Shown: positions 1 to 13,477 of the stretch, one piece after another
Numbering within the stretch: position 1 is the stretch's first letter
Layout: every line of letters starts with the position of its first letter
Assembly (NCBI GenBank): GCA_900239685.1
Contig: OENT01000557.1
Location: forward strand, 34,740 to 98,739
From: Rotaria macrura
Lineage: Eukaryota; Rotifera; Eurotatoria; Philodinida; Philodinidae
Direction of reading: 5' to 3'
Length of the DNA stretch: 64,000 nucleotides
Program-made: the position numbers and the translations under genes
The notes under the pieces: model-generated
Told to the model about the DNA's origin: nothing
Databases searched by the model: none
The model's input: the letters and a program-made list of their open reading frames with translations, nothing else

Positions 1-12
1 TCATTTTTTCAG

Positions 13-73
13 GTTTACCGATGACACAAGTATTGTGATTGACAACGAACGTTTGATTGAAAGAAAGAGATAA
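13..73 (+). CDS. Possible terminal exon of an upstream gene (partial)
   Basis: A pyrimidine-rich stretch ending in CAG (1-12) looks like a 3' splice site. After it one frame stays open for 19 codons, reading FTDDTSIVIDNERLIERKR, and ends in TAA at 71-73. The charged C-terminal tail looks protein-like, but it is too short to name a family. The rest of the gene would lie upstream of the window. A chance open stretch next to a chance acceptor cannot be excluded. Confidence 0.3.
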
Positions 74-159
74 GACAGATACTTTAATCAGACAATTCAT
101 CCGTTTCTCTTGCGATTTTCATTTCGTATGACCATGTCACATTTATACTAGGTTTTGTA

Positions 160-400
160 GAGTCTACTAGTTGAATTGAATTTAATTGAGGTATTTTTCA
201 AAGTTCTGCGAATTGTTTTGAATTGAACTGGAAACGATTTGAAAATATCAATGAATTGGATTGAATTTAGTTGAAGAAAAAATCGTGATCAATGACTTGA
301 GTTGGGAAAAAAAGTCGTCATAAAGGAATTGAATTCAGTTGAAATTTGCTTTTTTGATGCCTGCAAATTCAATTCAATTCAACTAAAAGAAATTTTGAAG
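160..400. repeat. AATTG-rich degenerate simple repeat
   Basis: This stretch is dominated by interspersed GAATT/AATTG pentamers on both strands (for example near 176-190 and 366-385). It looks like a decayed short tandem repeat. A similar patch lies at about 945-1130. No coding potential is apparent. Confidence 0.55.
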
Positions 401-3188
401 CTTGTCTTTGGAAGTTCAATATTCATAGTATAACTAATGAAGTGAAAAGTCAAGTTGTGACAAGTTTGTTTTATAATTTCTCTTCAAAATATTATCTCCA
501 GGTAGTTGCATGACATTCAATATCGATATATGTTTCCTTCGCTCGAACAATCTTATTATATTGTTTTCTTTGTTTCTTTCTTTGACGCATGTATATAGTT
601 TATATATTAGTAATTTGTTTTCTTGTTCTCTCGAGTCATGAATACAATACAATAATCATTTATCCTTATCCACCAGTGCAACATCGTGAATAGTCTTTGT
701 TTTGTTGACCTGACATGATGCATTTTTGTGCAACTCTATCGATTTCTTCATCAATTTCTTTCTATTGTTCAATGCTTCGAATATTTTTTTTGCTATGAGA
801 TTCGAAGTGTTATATTACTTTGTTATATTGTGACGTGAAGCGAACATTCTTTTTAAGTTGATAAACAGCAATGAAACTACTAATCGTTCAATGAAGGAGA
901 ACAACAGAAAACGTATTAACTAGAACTTTTCAATGTAACTGAGTGGAGTTTAGTTCAATTCAATTCACTAATAGAATTGAGTTGAGTTGAGTTGAATTCA
1001 AACAAAATCCATGGTCAACGACTTGAATTGAATTGAGGAAAACTTTTCGAGATCATAGAATTGAATTCAATAGAGATAATTTTTCAAGGTACATGAATTG
1101 AGTAGAGTTGAAGTTTTCTTTGAAAGAATTAAATTGATCACCATTTTGAGCTGAGTTGCCCAGCTGTGATCCCTAGGGAAGCTTCTCGTATGGTAGTACT
1201 TAAAACGTACTCGGGCTAGAAAATGGCACGACAGCTCATAAGTACTCATGGGAATTGAGTACTCGTCAGTTGCATTCGTACTAGGATCTGAGTATCAACG
1301 TAAGCATATGGAGTGGGTGCCTTGTAAAATGGTGTATTTTGCAAAAATTCATAAAATATTCTCTGAGTGCTCAGGTTAAATTTTTATAAAATACTCAGAT
1401 GCACATATTTATTTCATTATTTAAAAACGATATGGTGTTTTATTCAATAAACAATTAGCAATGAAAAACAAACGTAAGACTTAAAAAATTGAGAAATGAA
1501 GATGCTGCATTGTCTTTTTTATGTAGAGTATAGTGATAAACTTTTTATCTTTAGAAATAAAAAAAAGTGCATAAAAACACATATTAAAGATGGTATAAAA
1601 TAATTTCAGATAAGTGAGTATTAAATTATTCTCAAAAATAACACATGAGATAACAATGGAATGCAACTACACACAGCATCAAGAAAAAGAAACATAGTAA
1701 ACTCATTACTAAATTTTACTTGTTAATCTATTATAGAAACATAAATAAGAAAATTTTGTATCTTTGGTAAGACACGTACACTTTAATAGTGTTGATATCG
1801 GAATGATCGGTTGGAAACATTACTATCTATCATCCATTTTATTAATTTTGTTTATCTATTCAAAAAATTCCTTCTTAATCGAAGAGAATATTCATCTAAA
1901 ATTTAGAATTTCAAAGTTCAACTAATTATAGTCTGTATACAGACACATGTTAAATCTAACTCGAAAAATGAACAATTGAAAATGAAAGTTTGCTGATCCG
2001 TTTGTTATGTATAGTTATATATTGAAGTGATAGAAGGGACTCATCAGTAAAAAAATCGACGATGAAACAAAAGCAATTCTCGAAATACTTTGTTTGTTTT
2101 CTTTTATTTAATTTTATAATTTTTCTTTTTCATTCAACTTTATTTTATTGCTGTGCTCACTGGAGTACACAAAAGTTATGAATACATATAAAACTTCTCG
2201 AGTACTAAAACTAGTAACTTGATTACTCATACTGGCAAGTCCTAATCCGTAGATGAGTATTTTCACTAGGAAGAGGAAATCCATTATTGAAATGAAAACT
2301 ATGTTCTTATTCAACAGAAAATCTTACTCTAATAGCAATAAAAACCAATAGACTATAGTAAATTGAATTTAATCAAAGGACGCAATTTGTTCTTCTTTGC
2401 GTGGATTGTTCTTTAATGTTGAACTCAGTAACATACGTTTAAAGATATACTTGGAAATTCTTCTGTGAAAAGAAAAGAGATCTTTGTTTAAAGTACAATA
2501 TCCTATTCCGAAACAAGCCAAAATAAAAATGAAATTTGAATGCCGTTTTTTCACTTTTCCATGTAACTTATCAGTAGGATCAGATTTATTTGACGATTCA
2601 AAGTCAAATATGCTTGGATATGTTTTTAATTGATGTCTTGAGCAGATCAATGAAACATTGAAAATCCGATCGAATGACGGTAAAAATGATTTTTACAGTT
2701 TCCTAAAGTATGTGTCGTATATTATTGAATATTTTTAAGTAAGCAGCCACATCAAAAATAGAGTTTTGAAGAGAAAACATTTTATTTCGCATTTGTACAA
2801 AACAAATTATTTTCTTATTTCATATCTCTAAGCAAATGCAGATGATCATTCATGAAATTTTTTTGTCTACAAAAACATTTCGTTTCCATCATAAAAATGG
2901 TAATTTGTTCTATAATTCTTTCGTTGATGAGATATAAAGCCCACTACCAATAAACATTAGCGTTCTCTGGCCATTTGACAGCAAAAAAGAAGAAAACTTT
3001 GGTCGCCTTTGCTTTCTCTTGTCATCAGTCGGTGGGTGGAATTGAAAATTTCTTCGATAAGTAATCTCAATATGATGCTGCCCTCTGTCTTTTCGGTTTT
3101 CATGGTAACGTATCGACTATGCGTTCGACAATGGATGTGGACAGAAACCTTCAAATGATTCTCGTTTCTGTCAAAAGACATTCATATA
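401..3188. other. Gene-poor spacer
   Basis: AT-rich spacer before the TTC23-like gene. It includes a second AATTG-rich patch (about 945-1130). The longest open stretch is a 93-codon frame on the minus strand at 2369-2650, containing a hydrophobic run. I see no homologue or splice partners for it, so I do not call it a gene. No RNA gene or transposon was recognised. Confidence 0.5.
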
Positions 3189-5952
3189 ATGCCTGAAAAG
3201 TAGGTGATATATTTTAAACTCTTCTTCAATATTATGCATTTATCCATACACATCATTTAGACCTAGAGCTCGTCCGCTGAGTGCAAGTCGTAAGAGACGA
3301 CATAGTAGCCGTCGTGCAAGTTTAAATAATGATCCAAGACCATCTGAAATGATAATAGATCCATATTCTTCAACACCACAGTCTAATGTTGCCTATTTCG
3401 GCTTAGATATTCGTACAACAAAAGAAAAACTGGACAATTTAGAAGCCGAAATGAAACTACTGAAAGATGATTCAACAGTAGTGTTATGTCTTGTTATTTT
3501 TAAATTCTATATGAAAAATGCCTTATTTTTTATTTATCTTTTCTAGCCTGAAGAATATCTTAATTTTCTTGTTCTTGCACAATTTTACACAAGTCTTGAG
3601 TATGGTGAAATATCAACACAAAATGCTCATACCTATTTAAATTTAAGCAGATTCTATCTCGAAAATAGAAGTAAGTTCGAAACTTTCTTTTTTACTATAC
3701 AACACCAACAAAAACACTAACATCGCTTTGTTTTTATTTTCATTATGAAGATTTGTTACCGCAAGCTAAAACTCATATTCTCAAAGCTCGAGATATTCTC
3801 GAACGATTAAACATAAAACCGTCTAATGATCAACTCACACAAAATTTACTTGGCTATGAAATTTATTTCATTTTAACCAAATGTTCTTTTTACGCTAAAA
3901 GACATCTCTCTCAGCGAGATATAAAAGTAAAAAATAAGCATATTACAGCCATCGATACAAAACATATCGATCATGATCTTCATATTATTGAAGATTACTT
4001 GGAAAAATTAGAACTTTTACTGACTTCAAGTGATTATACTGAAAAACATTTAGATTTTTTATTACTTAAATTTGAAATAATTATTAATAATTTAAAAGAA
4101 TACGATTCAAATATAATGCATTTAATTAAATTAATTATTGAAAATATTGATAAACATTCTTCAAATGATAAGATAACACAAAAAATTGATATTTATTTAC
4201 GTTCAGGATCTTATTTAATTCATTTCGATGATGAAATAGAGGAAGGTTTAAATAGTTATAAATTAGCAGTTGAATTAGCTGAAGAACAAGAAAAGCAAGA
4301 ATCGTCGGATAGTCATAAATGTCAACTTGCAAATGTACTGTTTCAATTGGGAAGAGCAAGAGTCATAATTGATCGTTTGGAAGGTAAGGATAGAACTTTT
4401 TTGTAATTCAAAATATGAATCGAGACTTGTTCTTTTAGAAAGTACAGAAAGAAAATTTCAACGTGCAATCGAATTATATACACAAGTGAATGAAGAAAAA
4501 GATATAAACGTTTTAAAAATCATCGATGAATTAGCTACGTATTATACGAAAGTCGAAAGATTTCAGGTATGTTGTTTCATATTTTGTCAATGTATAGATT
4601 TAACGAATGCATCGAAATCACATATTAGGTGAGAAATTTCTTGTTGATTAAACTTCTTTTGTACAGATAATCGATTGCACAATTACTTTTCTATTTTATT
4701 GATTGATGTATTTCAAATGGAGCATTTTTCGTATATCAAAATTCATCGCATTAACGAGTAGAAATATTTTCATTTGTGTGGCTTTCTTCTATTCATCATC
4801 ATAAAATTTCCTTTATCAACAGAACAAATCGAGAATCAGATGTGGAGATGAATAGAAGTTTCAAGTTTATATCCAACTTGACATATACATTGAAGTCCGA
4901 TTCGTAATTTTAATTATTACATTCATATAAATTACATACAAATATCATTGATTACTACTTAAAACAGGACGAAAATTTCTCTTAGGCTACTATCCGACAG
5001 ATGACTTCTACGAAGTTTATCATGTTTCTAAAAGATTTTTAACCTCGAAAAAATCGAATGAGATGTTTAGTCATAAAACAGAAGCTCATCGTAGTTTAAG
5101 CTTTTGGAGAAGTTCATGCAATCCATAGTTATGCTATTGTTTGTTTGTCTTGTTACTATGCGTTTGCTTTTTTTCATTGTCATACTTCGATTTTTCTTAA
5201 ATCAATACTAATATTGTTTTAACCGATGACTTACATGGCAATGAAGTCTGCTCTAAATTTCTAGCCAGTTCTTACTAATATATATATATATATTAATATC
5301 AATAAGATGAGCAATAGAGATATTGATTTTTTCCAAAACATACTTCTGAATTTCAGAAAAGTATTGATGAAATTTTTATAACCCTACAATCATGTTTGTT
5401 CAACAATATATCTTTTACTCCATTTAGGATGCCTTAAATGTACTCTGTGATAGTTTACCTGATAAAAAACGCTTATTTGGCGATTTTTCAGAAGAACTTA
5501 TTCAAACAGAATCACGTATTGGTGCTATTTACTTACGTGAATGTGAATTTCTTAATGCAGCTGAATATTTAAAACGAGTATAGATAGAAATTTATGTTTT
5601 GATTGTTCAGAAACGAAAAAAGAAAATCTTTTCATTTTAGTGTCTCGATCTTCAAGAATTTGTATATGGTTCAAAAGATCCGAGAACATGTCAAACTCGT
5701 GATGCACTTGACATTCTTAAAAAGTATGTCTCTATAATCATCTGTACAATTGAAAAGCTCTATTTTGCCTTTTTGCTTGCGTGATCATACAGAGACCCAA
5801 AAGTTTCTCAAACATTCTTCTCTCGAACACAAGATGGAATACGACTAGATCGACCAGCATTTCGATTATCGAACAAAGTTTCTCATGCAGAAGAAGATCA
5901 GAAATTGTTACTAACCGTAACAAAAAAGCCACCAATTCATTCGAAAAATTAA
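3189..5952 (+). CDS. TTC23: TTC23/TTC23L-like tetratricopeptide repeat protein
   Basis: Model of eight coding exons: 3189-3199, 3261-3477, 3547-3670, 3751-4383, 4439-4566, 5428-5577, 5641-5723, 5793-5952. All junctions are GT-AG and keep frame, giving about 501 residues (human TTC23 about 447). The protein is helical and TPR-like. The C-terminal third matches TTC23 as I remember it: FGDFS-E near the start of exon 6, then a CLDLQ...YGSKDPRT run and a short basic tail beginning DPKVSQ. In vertebrates TTC23 is linked to the ciliary EvC zone and Hedgehog signal transduction; that role here is only by homology. The first coding exon is just 11 nt (ATG CCT GAA AA). Intron 5 (861 bp) is much longer than the others. 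The gene is convergent with the TCAF-like gene, with 147 bp between the two stops. Confidence 0.82.
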
Positions 5953-6099
5953 TGATCTTGTTCGAATATGTGTTTATTATTTTAAATAATAAAATATGTA
6001 TATTATTACCATATTGATTAGTTTAACGAAATATATTGCATATGTACTTGGAATAAGCATAGAAAAATCATTTTCAGAGTAAAAGAAAAAGAAAAATAT

Positions 6100-8615
6100 T
6101 TAGATACTATAACGTTCTGGTGCTAGTTGAATAAATTCGTCAAAAATTTGAGGAATTTGAAGTGTATTCAAATCATCAATCGTTGATTTTGATACTGGAA
6201 AGCCCCAAAATTTGAATAATGGAATCAAATTATGACCAACTTGTCGAGAAAATGTTGTTATCCAATAATCCATTTTTTCTTGATCGGAATGAAGACTTGG
6301 TTGAATTTGTTCATATTTACGAAAAATATCTTTATAACTTTGCCAACCATATTCTCGAACTAGTTGAGCATAGATAAATAGAGCAACACCGGGTCTCTCT
6401 TTCCATTCATTGAAATTCGATCCTTTTTCAATATACTTTTTTGTAATTGTAATTTGATCTTTCAACCACGTGTGTATCCATGTTTCAAGATGACAAATTT
6501 TATCCATTGCATGTAACGTAAATATGTTTACTGTTACTTCACCGGTACCATCGAATGCTACGTATACATAATACGAAAGTTTTAGTTCAAGACGAAAAAT
6601 CAAAACTATTGAATAGTTACTTACTCCACCAACCCTGTTGCATATTATGTCCAAGTTCATGAAATACGCCCCAAGCTCCATTTTTTTCTAATTTCGCACT
6701 ATTAAATATGAAATCATTCGAATTAGGATCACTGATATCCATATGTGTCACAACTGGATATCCACTGTCTAGAAACAACATGGCACAGAAAAGGGAAAGA
6801 AAAGGCCTTTTCTTATATTTTTCTAATGATTCAATGTCGAAAACTAGAATTCTTACGCATATAACCAGCAGATGGTTGTTCATCACAAACAAGACGTTCA
6901 CGATGTTTCGGCTTCGTTCCACGTAGATCATGATGAGCAAGAATAATCGAATCCCAAAATTGTAGAGCTCGATCAAGTTCACTAGCTTGCAAATGTACTA
7001 CACTCTTCGATGGAAGATTAAATACAATATATCGACCAGATATATCAGCCCATAAGCCTGGCGCATTTCTAGATCTATATTTCCATAATTCAGCACGATT
7101 TGGATCATTTATATCATATGTTGGTGTTAAAACAACATGATGAAGATTGACAGTAATCGAATTAGATTCACCATCGGGACTTTGAAAAAACAGTAAACCA
7201 CCAAAGGCTGAACTCATTTTCACTGTTTTATTAGATAGTTGTTTACAAATTGAAATACAGGGCCATCGACGATATTCATCACAGTTCTATTTTCAAAGAT
7301 ATATTCTATCATAGTATTACGGAAGAAGTACGTTTTTCATCTTTTTAACATACTCCAAGATCATCACTATGACATCCGATACGAGCTGACCATCCATTTG
7401 GTCCTTTTTGTTCTAATATATCAATCTGTATCGGAATACCAGCAGCTACATAGTATCCTATGATGAAAAACAAAATAAAACAACAAAGAATCCACTTAAA
7501 ATATGTTTCTTCTTCTTTGTTTTTCTCTTATCTTATCTACCTGTACAATACCATTCATTTGCTTTTGATTCAATGTGACATTGAACATCCGTGATAATGT
7601 GTGGTGGTCGATCGAAATCACCTGGAAAATGTCGAACACCTACATCCGATCGTAAAACAGAGTTGTTCTTTCAATCAATTCAATCAACATATATTTCTAC
7701 CTGGTGCTTTAATGCCAGGCAAACCACACATGATACTACAAATGCCACTCGATTGTTCTCGTTGTGTTTTATTTCTTATTGGACAGGCATGAGCAGGTAT
7801 TACCTCTTGACTTGAATTCATAACAATATTTTGTAAAGTTTCAATAGGTACTCCTGGTAATGTATCGCCTAATTCTTTGACAGCTGATCCAATGATAGCT
7901 AAATTTGCTACCTGATTTGGATTGTTCGTTAAATCTTGAACAACATTGTAAACATTTTTAAATTGAATTAAATCTTCACGAAATTCAATTGGATTGGAAC
8001 AATTAGAATAATTATCCGTAACTTTAACTCCAATATAATCACAGAAACGTGCAAATGGAAAATCTGTTAAAAGTTGTCCGCGATTGATTTGTAGCCAACC
8101 CCATGCTGTTGTTCCACAAATTAATGCACCACCACGTTGTAAATGATCACACTACAAAGAAGAGAAAACAAATAAAGCCATAAAAATGAGTCGATCTGAA
8201 ATTTGAAAGTTGTTACTAAATCATTCATAAATGTGTCGGACTTTGAACGATGTCCATCCCAGACAAGAATTTTTCCATGTGCAGCTATATCATGCATTGT
8301 TTTAGCTTCATTGATACATAGAAATTCAGCTTGATGTCCTCGCGATAACCATTGCCGACAATTTTCAACAAAACGTTGATGTTTCGGTTCAATATTTAAA
8401 AACATTCCTGTATAACCATTCTGAGCAAATACTAAACAACGACCTTGACCAAATCGAGTAGCAACAATAATTACATTATTTGAGTCAGCACCACATAAAA
8501 CTGCACGAGTATCATTTGTCAATGGTATGAGTGTTCCTGGACAACCGAATCTTTCAAGTGAATTGATACCTTGAAATAAAATTTTAGGAACTTGATCGAA
8601 TTCTCTATCATCCAT
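6100..8615 (-). CDS. TCAF (TRPM8 channel-associated factor)-like protein with M60-like peptidase domain
   Basis: Seven coding exons on the minus strand: 8217-8615, 7701-8151, 7541-7639, 7354-7457, 6857-7286, 6625-6768, 6100-6557, giving about 694 residues. The N-terminal part (ATRFGQGR near residue 53, then RGGALICG and a following WGW) matches the TCAF/FAM115 N-terminal domain. The middle carries an APGV...FPGDF linker and a Cys-rich beta domain (GCHSDDLG). The C-terminal M60-like domain has an intact gluzincin motif: His531-Glu532-x-x-His535 in HELGHN, and a downstream Glu549 in GTGEVT. Members of this family bind TRPM channels in vertebrates, and M60 peptidases act on glycoproteins. Substrate and location here are unknown. 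I see no signal peptide or membrane segment. The overall order of blocks matches remembered human TCAF1/2. The protein is shorter than the human ones (about 920). Confidence 0.88.
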
Positions 8616-8674
8616 CTTTGATATAGTATAGTTCCTTTTTGTATTGTAACTTGCAAAGAAAACGGTCGATCAAA

Positions 8675-8702
8675 TTAAATATATATATATATTTATATAT
8701 AT
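8675..8702. repeat. AT dinucleotide microsatellite
   Basis: A run of about 28 bases of alternating A and T lies just upstream of the TCAF-like gene start. Confidence 0.7.
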
Positions 8703-10409
8703 CTTACTGTGGTCGATTCAATAGGATGAATCATTCTCTTTCACTTTGTTTTTCTTTCACCTCGTCCCCAGCAAATGACTCATCAGAACAAAACGAAAGA
8801 AACACTCAAGTAAAGCAACACCATCTGATGCATCGATAAACGGTTTTTTTCTGTTCTATTGCTAAATGGAACACATTTGAATGCAGAAAATTTACCTCGA
8901 AAAAAAAATATTAATATAAAGAATAATGTTAACTTATGTCGCTCGACCACAATGAGATCATGTATTCATGAGAAGCCAAAAGAAAAACAATAATGAATCG
9001 ATTATTCTTCCTATGAGTAACTCATTGTAATTATGTACATAATGCCAAAACTTAGAATACTATCAATCATTAACAAAATTTGACAAGGATTACGAATGTC
9101 AATATACAAAAGCAACTATTATTCATAAATTTGGCTCGAAATTAAAAACGATTCAACTTGAATATGTATATCAATGAGACTTGTTAACCTTGAATGGAGT
9201 GAGAATGTATCATTTTATCAATTTCAGTATCATGCTTTGCATCTGAGATATAGGACGAGGATCATATGATCAAAGCTAATTATTAAAAAAAATTAACGTA
9301 CCAAGAATACACCATTTTTTCCGTCAAGAAGAAATTTGAGGCAGCCGTCTGAGACACAATATGCATGTGATGTACTAACAAATCATATGGTGACGCATTC
9401 ATCTGAATGATTTATCGGCAATTTTTTATTAGTTGAGAGAAAACATTCATATTCTAAATTAATTCATCTGACTAGATTGATATGCTTTCTATATTTCTTC
9501 TGTTGCAATAGGTTGAAGCGAATAAGAGAAACAACAATATCGAGAAAATACGAACATTTTATTTCTGCGTTGTAAATTCAGCATACTTCAATTCGTATAT
9601 GAATTATTCAGTGATGATATTGAATCCGGAAAAACGATTTTTTTCGAATTTTTTAAGTTTTGTGAAATAAAAATAGACTAGAAGTTCCCCTTTGTCGACA
9701 CCTGTCTATTGTGGGCAATCGCCGGATTTCATCACATATTATGGATGCTGTGTCAAGGAGTCGGAAACAAAAATTTGCAGTACAAAAAACCTAAAAATTT
9801 ACATGTGACAATATTGAGATTTCTCATTCCGAAGATTAAATCTGATCTTCTACATTACTTTTCAGTCTAGAAACTAACGTTCCATAATTTTCTCGTCTAG
9901 ATATTCAGACATTCCGTTACTATTTCAATATGAATTACCTCATTCACGATAATTTAAAGTTTTATTATTATTCTTTCAAAACAATTCATTTATTCACAAA
10001 CATTTCAAAAGTATCTACTTTTCTCTTCAGGGCCTTTTTTAACAATAGATTTTATAACAGTAACAAATGATAATTGTATTTTTCTTTTTCTTCATTTTCC
10101 ACTCTTTATTATTGATAAGAAGGAAAATGAACTTCAATTCATCTCATGGAATATTATCGTCTTGTTTCTTAGTCATTATCTTCACTAGTAAAGAATGTTA
10201 AAATAAGAAAAATAAAAATACAATTATCATTTGTTACTGTTAAAAAAATCTTTTGTAAAAATGCACTGAAGAATAAATCGCATTCTTTAGAAATATTTGT
10301 AAATAAATAAATTAGTTTTAAATAATACTTAGAAAATATATAGATCATTGACGAAGAGTAATTCAAGTTGAAATAACAATTCTCATGTACTTGCAAATGA
10401 ATACAAAGA

Positions 10410-10976
10410 AAATAAATGCGGAAACTTCGGACTTATGTCCGAGAGTTATGTGTACTTCAAAAAGTGAATGAGACAAATCAGTCATCCTAGAATGTGTGCA
10501 CGGATGAAGTATCTTGGTAAACCTTTTTGGAAAACTCCAAAACTACTGATCATCTCAGACATATCTAGGCAATTTCGTTTCTCGATGCAGTTTTTGTGCA
10601 TTTGAGACCTTTTTGCAGCCAATGTTTTGTTAGAAAGCTGCGATTTGGTTCAAAACTAATATCAGATTCGGAATCAGCGTTAAAAACTGAGTCGATTTAT
10701 ATACGTTGTGGATAATTCTGAGAAAAAAGTTTTTTTTGAAAAAATCCCTGTACCCCACCTCAGGGATTGCTTGGTGAAAAATGACAATTTTTTCAATAAC
10801 TCAGTCATTTCTCGACGGATCCTTCTCATCTTCGAACTTGACCTAGATATTGATGAGACAATTCTGTGCACAAAATTTCAACTCAATCGAATGTAATTGT
10901 GAAAAGTTATCGAATAAACGGACGGACGGACACACTGACCGATTTTAGTAGTGTACTCACTTTTTGAGTACACAAA
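10410..10976 (+). mobile_element. 567-bp dispersed non-autonomous DNA element, copy 1
   Basis: Near full-length match, in inverted orientation, to 38264-38830. Both copies share imperfect inverted repeats reading TGTGTACTTCAAAAAGTGA on one side (10449-10467) and TGTGTACTCAAAAAGTGA, reverse-complemented, on the other (near 10952-10975). Homology continues about 40 bp outside the left repeat (AATAAATG...AAACTTCGGACTTA). There is no coding capacity, since the open frames inside are not conserved between copies. This is most simply a MITE-like element. A clear target-site duplication was not identified. Confidence 0.75.
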
Positions 10977-13321
10977 AAGATGAAACATTCAATTTTCTCT
11001 TGAAGAGAGCTTCGCATAAAAGTATGCATTGAAACAATTATTGAGTTACATGCCCTTCAATACAAAGACAATTGAGAGAGGATAGGTCAAGAAGTAAGAA
11101 AGATAGAGCTAATTTATTCGTGTAAACATGAAGTGACAGCAATTCATGATTCGTTTTCAACGAACTCCAGCTTCCGAGAAATTACATTTATTGTAACTAG
11201 AACGTGTGCAACGGATATTTTCTCATGATCTAGTATTTCAATAATGAATCGTAAAAACTAAGAGAGTTTGCAGGCATTGAGTAGAAAAGTTGACTCAACA
11301 AGTTTCCATGTCATGTAAATGTGAAAAAATCGGAAACCTCTCGAAAATGGACAACTCCGTATTGTGGACACTTTTGAAGGACCCCTTAGGTGTTCACTCT
11401 AGGAAGATTTCACTGTAATTCAAAATTCTTTTTAACCACAACATTCAAAAAAGTTAATTTCCTATTATCTCATATATATTTTACTGTAATAGATTAAGAT
11501 TATAATATTTACATTTAAAAGTGAGCAGCAAATTAAAATTAAATTTCATCTAAAATCGATTACAATTTTCTTTTTTTGTTTATATCCTTTACAGTTAATC
11601 ATTACAAGAATTGTATCAGCCATTGTCTACTAATAGCTAATCGAATTTGAAACTGAGGTAAAAGTATGAACAACGAGGAGTATAACATAAATTCAAAAAA
11701 GACATGAAAGTCACATTGATGCATCAGTTGAATAGATCTACTTGTTAAGGAAATGCTGTTCATTATACTTGATCCACAAGTATTTCATCAATAAAAACCA
11801 TTGGCAGATAGTAAGAAAAAGTTGTTTTTACAAAGGTGAAAAATTGTATGACGAGGATTTTCAATCGATCTATTTTCTCTGTATCGGCTACAAGTCAAAA
11901 GAAAATAACGAATGAAAAAATGTAGGTGAGTTAAGTAGAATGTAAGATGATAGTTTTTACTCTTGAAAGTGAATTAGGATATAGTTACAGTTAAGAAAAT
12001 AATCATCTTTCAACACCCTCGAATTATCGATACGAGAAACTTGAATCAAATTTGACTCGTTCATAAAAAGCATCTTTCATACAGTTCATGATACTTATAA
12101 AAAAAGATATTTTCTTATTAATATTGATAAAAAATTAATTTATAGTTTAAACCTCTTAATATAATCTATGCTCAAAATTTAACATGAGTATAAAAGTATT
12201 CGTTTACATTACTAATTAACGATACAGTATTGAATGTATCAATATTATTTATTCATATTCTCTAAGAACGTTTCCTTATATATCTAAATGTATAGATGAC
12301 GAATAACGTATAAGTTAGATGAGTCAATGTCTATGAGTATTCTATCTCAATGAATCACAAAATGGCAACGAAGTACATAGATAAGTTGTTTCACAGCTAG
12401 GCTTGTTTGTTCTATTTTCGATATAAAAGAAGGAACTGTGACATAGAGCAGTCAATGCGGCTCTGTTCTTTTTGTTGTTTATAGTAAGACATAATACAAG
12501 CACTATAATATATTACATGCTAACTAGTAAATAAGAAGTTTTTATGGCCAACAGACATCGCCTTAAAGATTGTGACATCGTTTCTAAAAATGATTCCTAT
12601 GTAAAGATTTATTTTGGTAAAAACAATATAAGCAATGCGCACAAGAATAATCAACAGTATGAATGATCGGTTTACATTCAATAGTGAAAAAACTCATGAT
12701 ATAATTTATTTCGATGTGTATGACGATGATGATGTATCTTCTTGATCAAGATTCAATCGAGTATTGTAAAGTTAAATTATTAGAACATGTTCTACATAAT
12801 AGCAACGATGATAAGTAGGCTAATTTACCATGTAAATTTGTTCTTCATTTCATGAAGAAGTTTACATCACTATAAAATTTACAGTAAATTGATCAGAAGG
12901 AGTTATCAATTTTCTTCTCTTTTATGGCTACACTTAATTGATAATTCAACCACACAACATAATTTTGTTTGTTAAATATGTATTGCAATGATTATTGTAT
13001 TTGTAATTCATAAACTATAAAACTAAATGTAATGAGTAGTGATATAATTTATCTGTTGTCTGATAGTGTTAACACCAACAACAATCATATGTTTGTTTTA
13101 CTTGGATACACATTGACATTTTTTAATCAAAAGATACAATGCATAGTAGGCTATATTCAGTTTAATAGTCGTTAATATTAATCTAAAAATTGAGAATTTT
13201 TTAGTCGCTTTGAGTTATCATCAGTGTTCATAATCCTCAAACTATATTTGTCACTTCTCGTTTGTACTTACTTCTTTCATTTTTATTAATAATCGGATTT
13301 GACTCATATTTAATCTTGGGA

Positions 13322-13477
13322 ATGAAATATTTACATTTACTCTGTTGTTTGTTGATAGCATTTCTTCTGTGTAGGTTTCACAGAGTGCAACGACAGTTTC
13401 ATTTTGCAAAAGAAAAAGATGATATGGTACCTGTAAAAAATCATAGACAATCTTTATTCAGTAGATACTGCCAATAA
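13322..13477 (+). CDS. Possible small secreted peptide (51 aa), uncertain
   Basis: An ATG opens a 51-codon frame. It starts with a good signal-peptide-like segment (MKYLHLLCCLLIAFLLC), followed by a basic, hydrophilic tail ending FSRYCQ. A strong donor-like GTAGGT lies inside it at about 13373, so the true product may be spliced differently and the tail may not be real. Nothing recognisable is nearby. It could be a chance hydrophobic frame in AT-rich DNA. Confidence 0.22.
   Translation: MKYLHLLCCLLIAFLLCRFHRVQRQFHFAKEKDDMVPVKNHRQSLFSRYCQ

Noticed and set aside
2369-2650. 93-codon minus-strand frame with a hydrophobic stretch, and a second frame at 2114-2314
   Set aside because: No recognisable motif, no splice partners linking the two, and such lengths occur by chance in AT-rich DNA. 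Left as spacer.
10680-10896. Short open frames on both strands in the dispersed element
   Set aside because: The frame is disrupted in the second copy at 38264-38830, so coding is unlikely.
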